Positions 24,626 through 32,636 of a stretch of 64,000 nucleotides of DNA are shown one piece after another; position 1 is the first letter of the stretch, and each line of letters begins with the position of its first letter. The DNA comes from Leptolinea sp. HRD-7 (GTDB taxonomy: Bacteria; Chloroflexota; Anaerolineae; Anaerolineales; Anaerolineaceae), in contig AP024710.1 of the NCBI GenBank assembly GCA_024363285.1, forward strand, positions 1,431,001 to 1,495,000, in the 5' to 3' direction. The translations under genes and the position numbers were made by a program. The notes below the pieces were generated by a model. The model saw only the letters and a program-made list of their open reading frames with translations, made no database searches and was not told the DNA's origin.

Positions 24626-26080
24626 ATGAAACTACATCAGAGAGTTATTAGCCTCTTATTTGCCAGTTTTTTACTGGCAGGAATGGTATTCACCGGAGTA
24701 TCGGCTGAATACCGCACGGATGATAAACCTGACGTTCAGGCCGTTGATGCCTACCTGCGGGAGCAGGTGACCATAAACCGCATCCCGGGAATGGCTTTCG
24801 CCATGGTCAAAGACGGGCGGGTCATCTTTACGGGTGGGTACGGCAACGCTGCCCCCGGCAAACCGGTCACACCGCAGACGCAATTCTATATCGGGTCAGT
24901 GTCCAAATCGATCACCGCGCTGGCGGTGATGAAGCTGGTTGACCGCGGGAAGATCGATCTGGACGAACCCGTGCAAACCTATATCCCCTGGTTCACAGTG
25001 GCAGATCCTGAAGCCTCAAAACAGATAACCATCCGCAACCTGTTGAACCATACCAGCGGGTTGGCTGAAAAAGGCGACCCCAATGCAGCCGCGTATACGG
25101 CCAGCCTCGAAGAACAGGTCCGCCTGATGCAATACGCGAAGCCGCTCCATAAACCGGGAACAACCTTCGAGTATTACAACCAGAACTACCGCATCCTCGG
25201 GTATGTGGTTGAGGTAGTCAGCGGGCAGCCGTATGGCGAATTCCTGCGGGAGAATATCTTCCTCCCTCTGGGCATGAAAGATACCGTCACCAACCCGGCT
25301 GACGCGCCTGAACTGGCGCAGGGATACAGCCGTTTCTTTGGCTTCCCGCTGCCCCAATCGCAGGAATATATTCCCGGCGGCGTACCTTCCGGCTACATGA
25401 TCACCACGGCGGATGACATGTCGAAATTTCTGATCGCCCAGATCGATAACCGCCAACCCAATGGCGATCCGTTACTCAGCCCCGAATCACTGGCGTTGAT
25501 GCGCACACCCCCCGCCGGTATTGAAAGCCAGTACGGTATGGGGTGGATGGACATCGACGGCGGTCAAACTTATGCCCATGGCGGAGCGATCCATTATTTT
25601 CAGGCGTTTGAAGCGATCAACGTAAAGAATAGAACCGGGATCATGGCACTCTACAACCAGGACAGCATGGAAAATATGATGTTTGAGAACTCGTCCATCA
25701 ATACAGATCTTATCGGTTTCATGAACGGCGAGAAGACGGTTCCGGCTAATAAGGCCTGGGCCGGGTGGATTTTGCTGCTTCTGGCCGCCGCCGATATGGC
25801 CAACCACGTCCGGTTGTTCCGCATGCTGCCCAGTTGGCTGGCACAAACCGCAAAGCAGCCGCGCGCCTGGTTGTGGGTCAAGGTTGCGATGGGAATACTG
25901 ATTCCATTGGTTGTGATCTTCGGACTGCCCGCGCTGATGAATGCCCTGGAAGGCGGCGCGCCCAACTGGATCGAACCGTACAGATTGATGCCCGATATCA
26001 CCATCTGGCTTTTGACGGGCATGGCATTGAATTTCATTCGCAGTATCTGGCATGTAATCTTACTGCTGCGCAAACCGTAA
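24626..26080 (+). CDS. Serine hydrolase of the beta-lactamase/class C penicillin-binding-protein fold
   Basis: The 484-residue protein has a signal peptide (1-27), the catalytic SVSK box (Ser91, Lys94), YYN (183-185) in the position of YxN, and a HGG box near residue 317 (YAHGGAI). These are the three motifs of class C beta-lactamase-like esterases and D-amino peptidases. After residue 370 there are about three membrane helices, anchoring the enzyme with its catalytic domain outside. Regulation by the neighbouring two-component system is likely from the upstream repeats. Confidence 0.9.
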   Translation: MKLHQRVISLLFASFLLAGMVFTGVSAEYRTDDKPDVQAVDAYLREQVTINRIPGMAFAMVKDGRVIFTGGYGNAAPGKPVTPQTQFYIGSVSKSITALAVMKLVDRGKIDLDEPVQTYIPWFTVADPEASKQITIRNLLNHTSGLAEKGDPNAAAYTASLEEQVRLMQYAKPLHKPGTTFEYYNQNYRILGYVVEVVSGQPYGEFLRENIFLPLGMKDTVTNPADAPELAQGYSRFFGFPLPQSQEYIPGGVPSGYMITTADDMSKFLIAQIDNRQPNGDPLLSPESLALMRTPPAGIESQYGMGWMDIDGGQTYAHGGAIHYFQAFEAINVKNRTGIMALYNQDSMENMMFENSSINTDLIGFMNGEKTVPANKAWAGWILLLLAAADMANHVRLFRMLPSWLAQTAKQPRAWLWVKVAMGILIPLVVIFGLPALMNALEGGAPNWIEPYRLMPDITIWLLTGMALNFIRSIWHVILLLRKP

Positions 26081-26103
26081 ACAAATTAGAAAGGGAGATA
26101 ATG

Positions 26104-26895
26104 ATGAAACAAAATGATGTTTCACGGCGTGATTTCTTGAAAATGTCGGCTTTAGGTGCCTGCGGCCTGTGCCTGGCAGGCTGCGGTATGCGGACTTCCG
26201 CTCCGCCCAAAGAATACTGGGAAGCCAACAAAAACAAGTTGATGGACAATTTTGACTCGATCATCAATCCGGCCCGGGATTTTATTGGCGAAAAACTCAG
26301 CCCGCAAGAAACTGAAGCTGTGGTCAAAGAAGCGAAGGTGAACTATGAAACCTTATTGCCGCAGGTGCCTTTTATCGGCGGTGACGATAACCAGCTGACC
26401 GAAGTGCTCTACATGTCGGCTGCCGGTCTGTCCCTGTTTCAGGCAATGAAAGCCCATGGGCAGGATGTGGATGAAACAGGCCGGGTGATGTACCGGGTAA
26501 TGGATAAGCTCTTCACCTTCAGCGACCCGATGATGTCGTCGCATCTGCGCAACCCGACCGGAAAAGTGGAGCAGGATAGCTACCGGGTGATCGAAAAATG
26601 GACGGCGAAAAGCCCATACCCCGGTGACTGGAAGATGACCTTTGTTGAGGGTGACGGTGTCAACTTTGATTTTGGTGTTGATTACACCGAATGCGGCGTG
26701 GTCAAGTTCTACAAAGCTCATGGCGCGTTTGACCTGGCCAAATATATGTGCCTGGGTGATTTTCCCATCAGCCGGAGTCTTGGTACCGGCCTGGTGCGCA
26801 CCACAACGATCGGCAGCGGCGGCCCGAAATGTGACTTCCGTTTCAAAGCCGGGCGCCCCATTCAAATGGAATGGACCCCGGAATTTCTGAAATAA
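26104..26895 (+). CDS. Tat lipoprotein related to L-2-amino-thiazoline-4-carboxylate hydrolase
   Basis: The start at ATG 26104 is six bases after GGGAG (26101 is also ATG in frame); length 263 residues. The N-terminus has a twin-arginine motif SRRDFLK and a lipobox LAGC near residue 25, so it should be exported folded and lipid-anchored. The C-terminal third (VDYTECGVVKF, LAKYMCLGDF, TTTIGSGGPKCDFRF) matches the ATC hydrolase family, with conserved Cys and Asp. Export of this fold is unusual. It sits between the serine hydrolase and the ABC exporter. The substrate is unknown. Confidence 0.72.
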   Translation: MKQNDVSRRDFLKMSALGACGLCLAGCGMRTSAPPKEYWEANKNKLMDNFDSIINPARDFIGEKLSPQETEAVVKEAKVNYETLLPQVPFIGGDDNQLTEVLYMSAAGLSLFQAMKAHGQDVDETGRVMYRVMDKLFTFSDPMMSSHLRNPTGKVEQDSYRVIEKWTAKSPYPGDWKMTFVEGDGVNFDFGVDYTECGVVKFYKAHGAFDLAKYMCLGDFPISRSLGTGLVRTTTIGSGGPKCDFRFKAGRPIQMEWTPEFLK

Positions 26896-26908
26896 CTGGA
26901 CGTGAATC

Positions 26909-27814
26909 ATGATGCATAACATTATTGAAGTTCAACGGCTTAGCCGCCGGTTTGGAATGACACAGGCAGTGAACAGGTTATATCTTCAGGTACCGCCAGG
27001 TTGTATCTATGGTTTTCTCGGTCCAAACGGGGCAGGGAAGACAACTACCATCCGCATGCTATTGGGATTGATCAAACCGGATGACGGAAGTATCCATATC
27101 TTTGGGCGGCCGTTAAGACAAAACGAGCGCGATATCCTGTCGCATACCGGATCGCTGATGGAAACCCCGGCGTTGTATCCACACCTGACCGGACGAGAGA
27201 ACCTGGAGCTGGTCCGCCGGTTGACCGGCGGCAGCCGCAAAGAGATCAGCCGCGTACTGGCAGTCACCGGGATGGAAAAAGACGCGAACCGCCCTGTGAA
27301 GGAATATTCCCTGGGCATGCGCCAGCGGTTGGGGTTGGCAGCGGCGATGTTCGGACAGCCGGAGCTTCTGATCCTCGATGAGCCTACCAACGGGCTGGAT
27401 CCGGCGGGTATCCATGAGATCCGTGAATTGATCTGCCGGCTGCCCAAAGAGGGCATCACGGTCTTTCTTTCCAGCCATCTGTTGAATGAGGTGGAGCAGA
27501 TGGCCACCCGCATCGGGATCATTAAATCAGGAAGCCTGATCTTTCAGGGCAGCCCGGATGAATTGCGCTCACGCTTCACAGATTATGTCTCTGTGACCAC
27601 CGACCGGTTGGACGAGACCTGCAGCGTGCTGCGCAGTTCCGGCTGGCAGGCGGTTCACCGTGGGAACAACCACCTGACCGTGCCGGTCAACGGGTATGCT
27701 GACGCGGCGGTGATCAATGCGGAACTGGTGCGGGCGGGCCATAAGGTCTATCAACTCGGGTTAACACATCCGTCACTGGAAGATATCTTCCTCACCCTTA
27801 CCGAAAACCAGTGA
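26909..27814 (+). CDS. ABC transporter ATP-binding protein (BcrA/lantibiotic-immunity type)
   Basis: The 301-residue ATPase has Walker A GPNGAGKTTTIRM (about 36-48), signature YSLGMRQRLGLA, Walker B LLILDEPTNGLDPAG and switch FLSSHLLNE. This is the sequence style of BcrA, which with a small permease removes bacitracin or lantibiotics. A C-terminal domain of about 80 residues follows. The permease gene begins 14 bp downstream. An ATG one codon later (26912) is also possible. Confidence 0.92.
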   Translation: MMHNIIEVQRLSRRFGMTQAVNRLYLQVPPGCIYGFLGPNGAGKTTTIRMLLGLIKPDDGSIHIFGRPLRQNERDILSHTGSLMETPALYPHLTGRENLELVRRLTGGSRKEISRVLAVTGMEKDANRPVKEYSLGMRQRLGLAAAMFGQPELLILDEPTNGLDPAGIHEIRELICRLPKEGITVFLSSHLLNEVEQMATRIGIIKSGSLIFQGSPDELRSRFTDYVSVTTDRLDETCSVLRSSGWQAVHRGNNHLTVPVNGYADAAVINAELVRAGHKVYQLGLTHPSLEDIFLTLTENQ

Positions 27815-27827
27815 TCAAGGAGACAAA

Positions 27828-28589
27828 ATGACATCCTTATTTCGAGCTATTGACGCAGAACTGTTGAAATCCAAACGAACGCTGATGGTGGCTTTGGTCT
27901 TTCTGGCGCCGCTGGCGCTGGCATTTCTTGAACTGTCTATCGGGTTCCAGTACGGTAAGAAAATGTATCAGGTGGGCGGTGATAGCTGGCTTACTTTGAT
28001 CGACCATACCGCCATGATGTGGGTACTTCTATTGCTGCCGTTGTTTGTCACCCTGCAGATGGGGTTGATGGGTGCGCTGGAACACAACAACAAGACCTGG
28101 AAACAGTTATACGCGCGCCCGCTTCCGAGGTGGAGTATTTATTTCGCCAAACAGATCATCGGAACAGGGTTGATCGGGCTGAGCACACTGATACTGGGAT
28201 TGATGACGGTCGGAGTGGGGTTGACCGGGCGGTACCTTCTGCCGGAACTGGGTTTTGACGCGCCCATTCCATGGAAGACGCTGTTCCAGTTTATGTTCTA
28301 TCCGTACCTGGCTTCGTGGCTCATCATATCCATTCACCTTTTTGTCAGCCTGTACCTCAGCAGCTTTGTGGCAGCCATGGGTGTAGGGATTGTGGCTACG
28401 GTCTTTGGCGTGGTGATTTACGGCTCTGATTTTGAACAGTTCGATCCGTGGACTATCCCCGGGGTAATTGAGGGAAACCTGCGTAATGGCGACCCGTTCT
28501 TGCAGCCGTTGTTAATCGGCATACTCGGCGGGCTGATCGTTGCCGCGGTCGGATGTTATCTCACCACCCGGCGTGATGTACTTCAATAA
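27828..28589 (+). CDS. ABC-2 family permease of the BcrA-type exporter
   Basis: The 253-residue protein has six hydrophobic segments (about 19-37, 60-82, 105-130, 148-175, 180-205, 225-245) and the opening RAIDAELLKSKRTL, as in lantibiotic-immunity and BcrB permeases. An AAGGAG site precedes the ATG. With the ATPase it should form a peptide or antibiotic exporter. The M23 peptidase gene follows after 23 bp on the same strand. Confidence 0.85.
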   Translation: MTSLFRAIDAELLKSKRTLMVALVFLAPLALAFLELSIGFQYGKKMYQVGGDSWLTLIDHTAMMWVLLLLPLFVTLQMGLMGALEHNNKTWKQLYARPLPRWSIYFAKQIIGTGLIGLSTLILGLMTVGVGLTGRYLLPELGFDAPIPWKTLFQFMFYPYLASWLIISIHLFVSLYLSSFVAAMGVGIVATVFGVVIYGSDFEQFDPWTIPGVIEGNLRNGDPFLQPLLIGILGGLIVAAVGCYLTTRRDVLQ

Positions 28590-28612
28590 AGACCTGGTTC
28601 GGGAGAAGATAT

Positions 28613-29527
28613 ATGATTCGCATTTTATTTACTATTATCGCGGCTATGCTGGCTGTCGCGTGGGGTCTGGTTTTCTGGGGACCCGATCAAACGTCAGTTC
28701 TTTGCTGGTGGTTTGTGATGTTCTTCAGTCTGGCAGGGGTGATATTCACCGTGTTTTCACTGGTGTTGGTTGCCATCCGTGTCATCAGAAAAAAGTTGCC
28801 GGAAACCAGTCTGTTCTTACTCCTGATAGTCTCGATGATTGCCGCCTGGCCGGCTGGATGGTTTATGGGTTATGGCCGTATTGCATACCCGTCGGATGCG
28901 GAAAAGACACAACCATCTGTCAGCATCCGGCTGCCCGTTGACCAATCTGTGATTGTTGCCTGGGGCGGGAACCCGGTTGAGCAAAACTTTCACGCAACCT
29001 TTCCTTTTGAACGATGGGCGTACGATCTTCTGGCCCAGCCCGCTGCCTTAAAAACCCCGAATCTTGAAGAGTATGGAATTTTCGGGCAAACCGTACTGGC
29101 TCCAATTGACGGAACGGTAATAGGCATCCGAAACGATGTACCTGATCTTCCGGCAGGAACAGAACTGAATAATTCGGATATCCGTTCGATGCTGGGAAAT
29201 TATATTTTTCTGCGCATTGATGAGACAAATACCTACCTCGTCATGGCGCATCTGATGGCTGATTCAGTGACCGTGAAACAAGGTCAACATGTTTCGGAAG
29301 GCATGCCAATTGCCAGGGTGGGCAATTCCGGAAATACCAGCGAACCGCATATTCACATCCATCACCAGAGACAGGATCCATCTACTACCAATTTCTTTCT
29401 GGCTAAAGGTTTGCCCTTATTCTTTCGCGAAATCGATGGGCCTCCCATGCCGACAGGCGGTGTGGGAATCGTGGACGGGCGTGAAGTGCCCATCGGAATG
29501 ACAATTTCTCCGCTAAAAAAGAAGTAG
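28613..29527 (+). CDS. M23-family metallopeptidase with N-terminal membrane helices
   Basis: Three hydrophobic helices (about 1-24, 30-55, 62-85) precede a lysostaphin-type M23 domain: FERWAYDLL near 130-138 supplies the first His/Asp region in altered form, then YLVMAHLMADSVTVKQGQHVSEG and the HIHIHH motif near 243-248. In canonical M23 the first motif is His-x3-Asp; here the His is not evident, so zinc binding may be changed or the protein may be non-catalytic. Its context suggests peptidoglycan turnover or a linked sensing role. Confidence 0.8.
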   Translation: MIRILFTIIAAMLAVAWGLVFWGPDQTSVLCWWFVMFFSLAGVIFTVFSLVLVAIRVIRKKLPETSLFLLLIVSMIAAWPAGWFMGYGRIAYPSDAEKTQPSVSIRLPVDQSVIVAWGGNPVEQNFHATFPFERWAYDLLAQPAALKTPNLEEYGIFGQTVLAPIDGTVIGIRNDVPDLPAGTELNNSDIRSMLGNYIFLRIDETNTYLVMAHLMADSVTVKQGQHVSEGMPIARVGNSGNTSEPHIHIHHQRQDPSTTNFFLAKGLPLFFREIDGPPMPTGGVGIVDGREVPIGMTISPLKKK

Positions 29528-29528
29528 C

Positions 29529-30398
29529 ATGAAAAACTATATCCAAACAAAACCAGTTGTTGCGTTCTGCCTGCTTTCTTATCTGATCACATGGCTGATC
29601 CAGGCACCCGGGTTGGCTGCTATGCAGGGAAATTTCCGGTTCAATGATCAATTTCTTCTTCTCTTAAATATCTCATCCTACGGTCCCACACTGGCCGCGC
29701 TGGCAGTCACATTTGCCTTGCAGGGATTCTCCGGAGTGAAATCGTTGCTAAAGCGTGCTCTGCAATGGAGAATCTCCTGGCTGGTGTACCCGGCTGTATT
29801 CTTTCTATTTCCATTGATCTCCTTCCTGGGGTATCAGATTCTGGGCATCGGAGCCGTTGAAGGAGAGAATATTTTTGAGCTTTTTCTGACGCTGGTGATA
29901 CTGGCTCCGGTCAACGCTTTTGTGGGTTCCATCCTGCTGGATATTGGCCCGCTTGGAGAGGAATTGGGTTGGCGCGGTTTCCTTCTGCCTCGCCTGTTGG
30001 AAAAGTACGGTGAAATAAAAGCCAGTGTTATCCTCGGCGTACTATGGGGTTTCTGGCATTTTCCTTTATTTCTGTTCTCAGAATGGCGTGGTAATGTTCC
30101 TATCTGGCAGGCTCTTGCTTTATACCCATTCTCAACCATATTGATTGCCTATGTTATGACCAAATTCCATCAAGCCGGCAGCGGAAGTGTGCTTATTGCC
30201 ATTCTGTACCATGGGATCGTGAATTACACGGCTGGTTATATTCAGAATGCGAAGCTATGGAATATCAAATCCATTCCGCCGATAACATTGGAGCTCATCA
30301 TTCTGGCGTTCTTTGCCACCATGGCTATCGTCACAGGGGTTCTGTTCAGAAAAAATCCAGGCAATCTCTCCCGAACCATTGAGCCCGTGCCAGAATAA
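29529..30398 (+). CDS. CPBP-family intramembrane glutamic protease
   Basis: The 289-residue membrane protein has about eight helices. CPBP motif 1, EELGWRG, is at Glu144-Glu145 and Arg149, and motif 2, FWHFP, supplies His177. These residues form the active site of Rce1-like proteases (CAAX proteases and bacteriocin-processing enzymes). In bacteria many CPBP proteins give self-immunity to bacteriocins, which suits the neighbouring BcrAB-like exporter. It starts 1 bp after the M23 stop. A strong terminator follows. Confidence 0.9.
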   Translation: MKNYIQTKPVVAFCLLSYLITWLIQAPGLAAMQGNFRFNDQFLLLLNISSYGPTLAALAVTFALQGFSGVKSLLKRALQWRISWLVYPAVFFLFPLISFLGYQILGIGAVEGENIFELFLTLVILAPVNAFVGSILLDIGPLGEELGWRGFLLPRLLEKYGEIKASVILGVLWGFWHFPLFLFSEWRGNVPIWQALALYPFSTILIAYVMTKFHQAGSGSVLIAILYHGIVNYTAGYIQNAKLWNIKSIPPITLELIILAFFATMAIVTGVLFRKNPGNLSRTIEPVPE

Positions 30399-30420
30399 AG
30401 AGTTGAACTACATCCAGGAT

Positions 30421-30466
30421 AAAAAAGCAGTCCGAAAGATACGAAGCGCGGTCTGCTTTTTTTCTA
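30421..30466. terminator. Bidirectional rho-independent terminator ending the envelope module
   Basis: AAAAAAGCAG (30421-30430) pairs with CTGCTTTTTT (30453-30462), with further pairing inside and a T-rich end. It lies 22 bp after the CPBP stop. Confidence 0.8.
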
Positions 30467-30481
30467 TTCCCGGCGGGTTAT

Positions 30482-30496
30482 TATAATAAGGCTATG
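30482..30496 (+). promoter_or_regulatory. TATAAT box 6 nt before the 2H phosphoesterase start (possible leaderless promoter)
   Basis: TATAAT at 30482-30487 and ATG at 30494, directly behind a terminator. No Shine-Dalgarno sequence is visible. Confidence 0.5.
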
Positions 30497-31198
30497 ACCG
30501 AAAATTTCGACGCTATCTACAACATGCTATGGGATACGAGTTATAACGCTGTTTCACAGGGTGACATCGAGATTGACGATCTCATCGCCCATCCTGAAGC
30601 GGATAAACGCCGCGGGTTGACCCTGATTTTCCGCCCAACCGATGCCGTAAAACAATCCATTCTGACATTCCTGAACGAACTCCGCCGGATTGAACCGGAT
30701 CAATATTACTACCCTGAAACCAGCCTTCATTTTACGGTTTTATCTCTCTTTACAGCGACTGTTGAACACCAGCGAGAATACGACCGCATACAAGCGTACC
30801 AGACTGCCGTCGACAGCGCTGTTCGGGGGATTTCTCCATTCCTGTTTCAAGTAAAGGGACTTACCGTTTCAAAAAGCGCGGTGATATTATGCGGGTATCC
30901 CCTGCCTGATAACCTGAATATCCTTCGAAATGCCTTACGGAAAAACCTGATCACAAGCGGTCTCGCTCAGGGATTGGACAGGCGTTATATTTTGACCGCC
31001 GCGCATACTACGATCATGCGTTTTTCCCGGCCTCTGTCCAACCCGACAGGGCTGGCGGAATTTCTTCTAGAAAATAAACAAAAAGCCTTTGGTGAATTTC
31101 AGGTGGATGGATTGGACCTTGTTAAAAATGACTGGTATATGGCCCAGCACAATACAACCGTTGTCTGTCGTTATCGTCTGAACCCAAAAGCGATTTAA
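30494..31198 (+). CDS. 2H phosphoesterase / 2'-5' RNA ligase-like protein
   Basis: The 234-residue protein has two His-x-Thr motifs in the right order: HFT at residues 79-81 and HTT at 171-173, each in a beta-strand context. That is the signature of 2H phosphoesterases, including LigT-type 2'-5' RNA ligases and cyclic phosphodiesterases. The N-terminal 40 residues are outside the core domain. Substrate is not predictable; RNA 2',3'-cyclic phosphate ends are typical for the family. Confidence 0.75.
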   Translation: MTENFDAIYNMLWDTSYNAVSQGDIEIDDLIAHPEADKRRGLTLIFRPTDAVKQSILTFLNELRRIEPDQYYYPETSLHFTVLSLFTATVEHQREYDRIQAYQTAVDSAVRGISPFLFQVKGLTVSKSAVILCGYPLPDNLNILRNALRKNLITSGLAQGLDRRYILTAAHTTIMRFSRPLSNPTGLAEFLLENKQKAFGEFQVDGLDLVKNDWYMAQHNTTVVCRYRLNPKAI

Positions 31199-31223
31199 AC
31201 TGTGACAAAAGGCGGATAATACT

Positions 31224-31550
31224 ATGGAATTCACCCGGGTAAAGCTCGAAATTTTTATCCCTGAAACCCATGTGGACGCGCTGCGAGAGTCCCTGGCGGA
31301 AGCCGGCGCCGGGGTGATCGGGAACTACGACCATTGCTGTTCGGTCATGCCGGTGAAAGGATACTGGCGTCCATTGGATGGAGCAGACCCGTATGACGGC
31401 ACGGTGGGTGAGGTCAGCGAAGGGCATGAATACAAGGTGGAGGTCAACTGCCCGCGGGAAATACTGGCGGCGGTGATCAAATCCATCCGCGCTGTCCACC
31501 CGTACGAAGAACCGCTGATCAATATCATCCCGCTGATGGATGAACCGTAA
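31224..31550 (+). CDS. YqfO/NIF3 C-terminal-like (PII-like fold) small protein
   Basis: The 108-residue protein (KLEIFIPETHVDALRESLAEAGAGVIGNYDHC...; HPYEEPLINIIPL) matches the CutA/PII-like domain inserted in YqfO/NIF3 proteins, found also as stand-alone proteins. The His-Pro-Tyr-Glu-Glu-Pro motif near residue 91 is diagnostic. The domain forms trimers and may bind metal or small ligands. The ATG is preceded by AAAGG and also by a close GATAAT, so either leadered or leaderless expression is possible. Confidence 0.75.
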   Translation: MEFTRVKLEIFIPETHVDALRESLAEAGAGVIGNYDHCCSVMPVKGYWRPLDGADPYDGTVGEVSEGHEYKVEVNCPREILAAVIKSIRAVHPYEEPLINIIPLMDEP

Positions 31551-31671
31551 TTGAATTATTGGAAGAAATAATTCGTGCTTTGCCCTGAATAAAAAACTGG
31601 TTATTGAATCGGACCCTGAAATGTGCTATTAAACATCGTCCGGACAATTCAAATACCAGTGAGGTCATAGA

Positions 31672-32583
31672 ATGGATGCACAGAAGGCCAGCATTACCGC
31701 TTTGGTCTGCGGATTTACGCGCGCCTATCACGCGAAGAACGATACGCCGAAGATATTTGATGACAATTGGGCCGAATGCTTATTGTCACCGGAAGAATAT
31801 GCTTTCATGGAAGAGAGCGTAACCGGTTTGTTGAATCTGTTCGAGCCGGAAACCGCCGGAAAAGTGGATGAAGTCACAGCGCGGCGGCTGGTCATGCAAA
31901 AATATAACAGTTCCACGGTTCTGAGCCGTGCCAGGTTTATAGAAGATTGCCTGGAAAAAGCCATCTCAGCGGGAATCGACCAGTACGTCATTCTGGGAGC
32001 CGGGTTGGATACATTCACGTTACGCCGGCCGGAACTGGCGGACAGGGTGCGGGTGTTTGAAGTGGACCATCCCGCCTCGCAGGCTGATAAGAAGGACAGG
32101 CTGATGCGGGCGGTAGGCGGAGTGCCGAAGAATCTGGTCTTGATCCCGGTCAATTTTGAAACCGATGACCTTCGGGATTGTCTCCTCCAGAACGGTTTTG
32201 ACCCCGGCAAACCGGCTTTTTTCAGTTGGCCTGGTGTGACGTATTACCTTGAGCTGGAAGCAATCCGCAACACCCTGCGGATCATCGCAGAACTGGGCGC
32301 GCCCGGAAGCGGGCTGGTTTTCGACTACGCGGATGACACCGCATTCGACCCGGCGCGTATTTCAGACCGGGAAAAGAAATTGCAATCCATCACCCGTCAG
32401 ACGGGGGAACCTATGAAGACCGGGTTCGTCCCCGCGGAATTGGAAGAGGAACTCAGCCGTTTTGGTTTCGGAACCGTCGAAAATCTGGGCCCGGCAGCCA
32501 TTGAGGAACGTTTTTTTGCAAACCGGGCAGACCTGTACCACGCCTTTGACACCGCCCATTTTATTCATGTCGAAAAAATGTAG
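31672..32583 (+). CDS. LCM/PPM-family SAM-dependent methyltransferase
   Basis: The 303-residue protein matches the leucine carboxyl methyltransferase-like family (TIGR00027 group): YVILGAGLDTFTLRRPE (about 103-119), the acidic strand end FEVDHPASQADKKDRL and the later WPGVTYYLE. Members are widespread, and in polyketide or O-methyl pathways they methylate carboxyl or hydroxyl groups. ATG follows GAGGTC. The substrate is unknown. The MerR gene starts 53 bp downstream. Confidence 0.85.
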   Translation: MDAQKASITALVCGFTRAYHAKNDTPKIFDDNWAECLLSPEEYAFMEESVTGLLNLFEPETAGKVDEVTARRLVMQKYNSSTVLSRARFIEDCLEKAISAGIDQYVILGAGLDTFTLRRPELADRVRVFEVDHPASQADKKDRLMRAVGGVPKNLVLIPVNFETDDLRDCLLQNGFDPGKPAFFSWPGVTYYLELEAIRNTLRIIAELGAPGSGLVFDYADDTAFDPARISDREKKLQSITRQTGEPMKTGFVPAELEEELSRFGFGTVENLGPAAIEERFFANRADLYHAFDTAHFIHVEKM

Positions 32584-32596
32584 AATATTTTGGTGC

Positions 32597-32627
32597 TTGA
32601 CTCTATGGTAACCAGAGGGTGTATATT
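32597..32627 (+). promoter_or_regulatory. MerR-type promoter with 19-bp spacer and dyad
   Basis: TTGACT (32597-32602) and TATATT (32622-32627) are separated by 19 bp, the long spacer typical of MerR-controlled promoters. A TGGTAACCA dyad with TCT/AGA-type flanks lies between them. The MerR start codon is at 32637, so the protein should control itself from this site. Confidence 0.7.
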
Positions 32628-32636
32628 GGTCAGCGT

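Noticed and set aside
25487..26053. 188-codon minus-strand ORF opposite the serine hydrolase gene
   Set aside because: Fully antisense to a gene with intact catalytic motifs; no start signals.
24626..26080. Calling the serine hydrolase a beta-lactamase resistance enzyme
   Set aside because: The three motifs fit the class C fold broadly, but the membrane-anchored C-terminus and lack of specific lactamase features make an esterase or peptidase equally likely.
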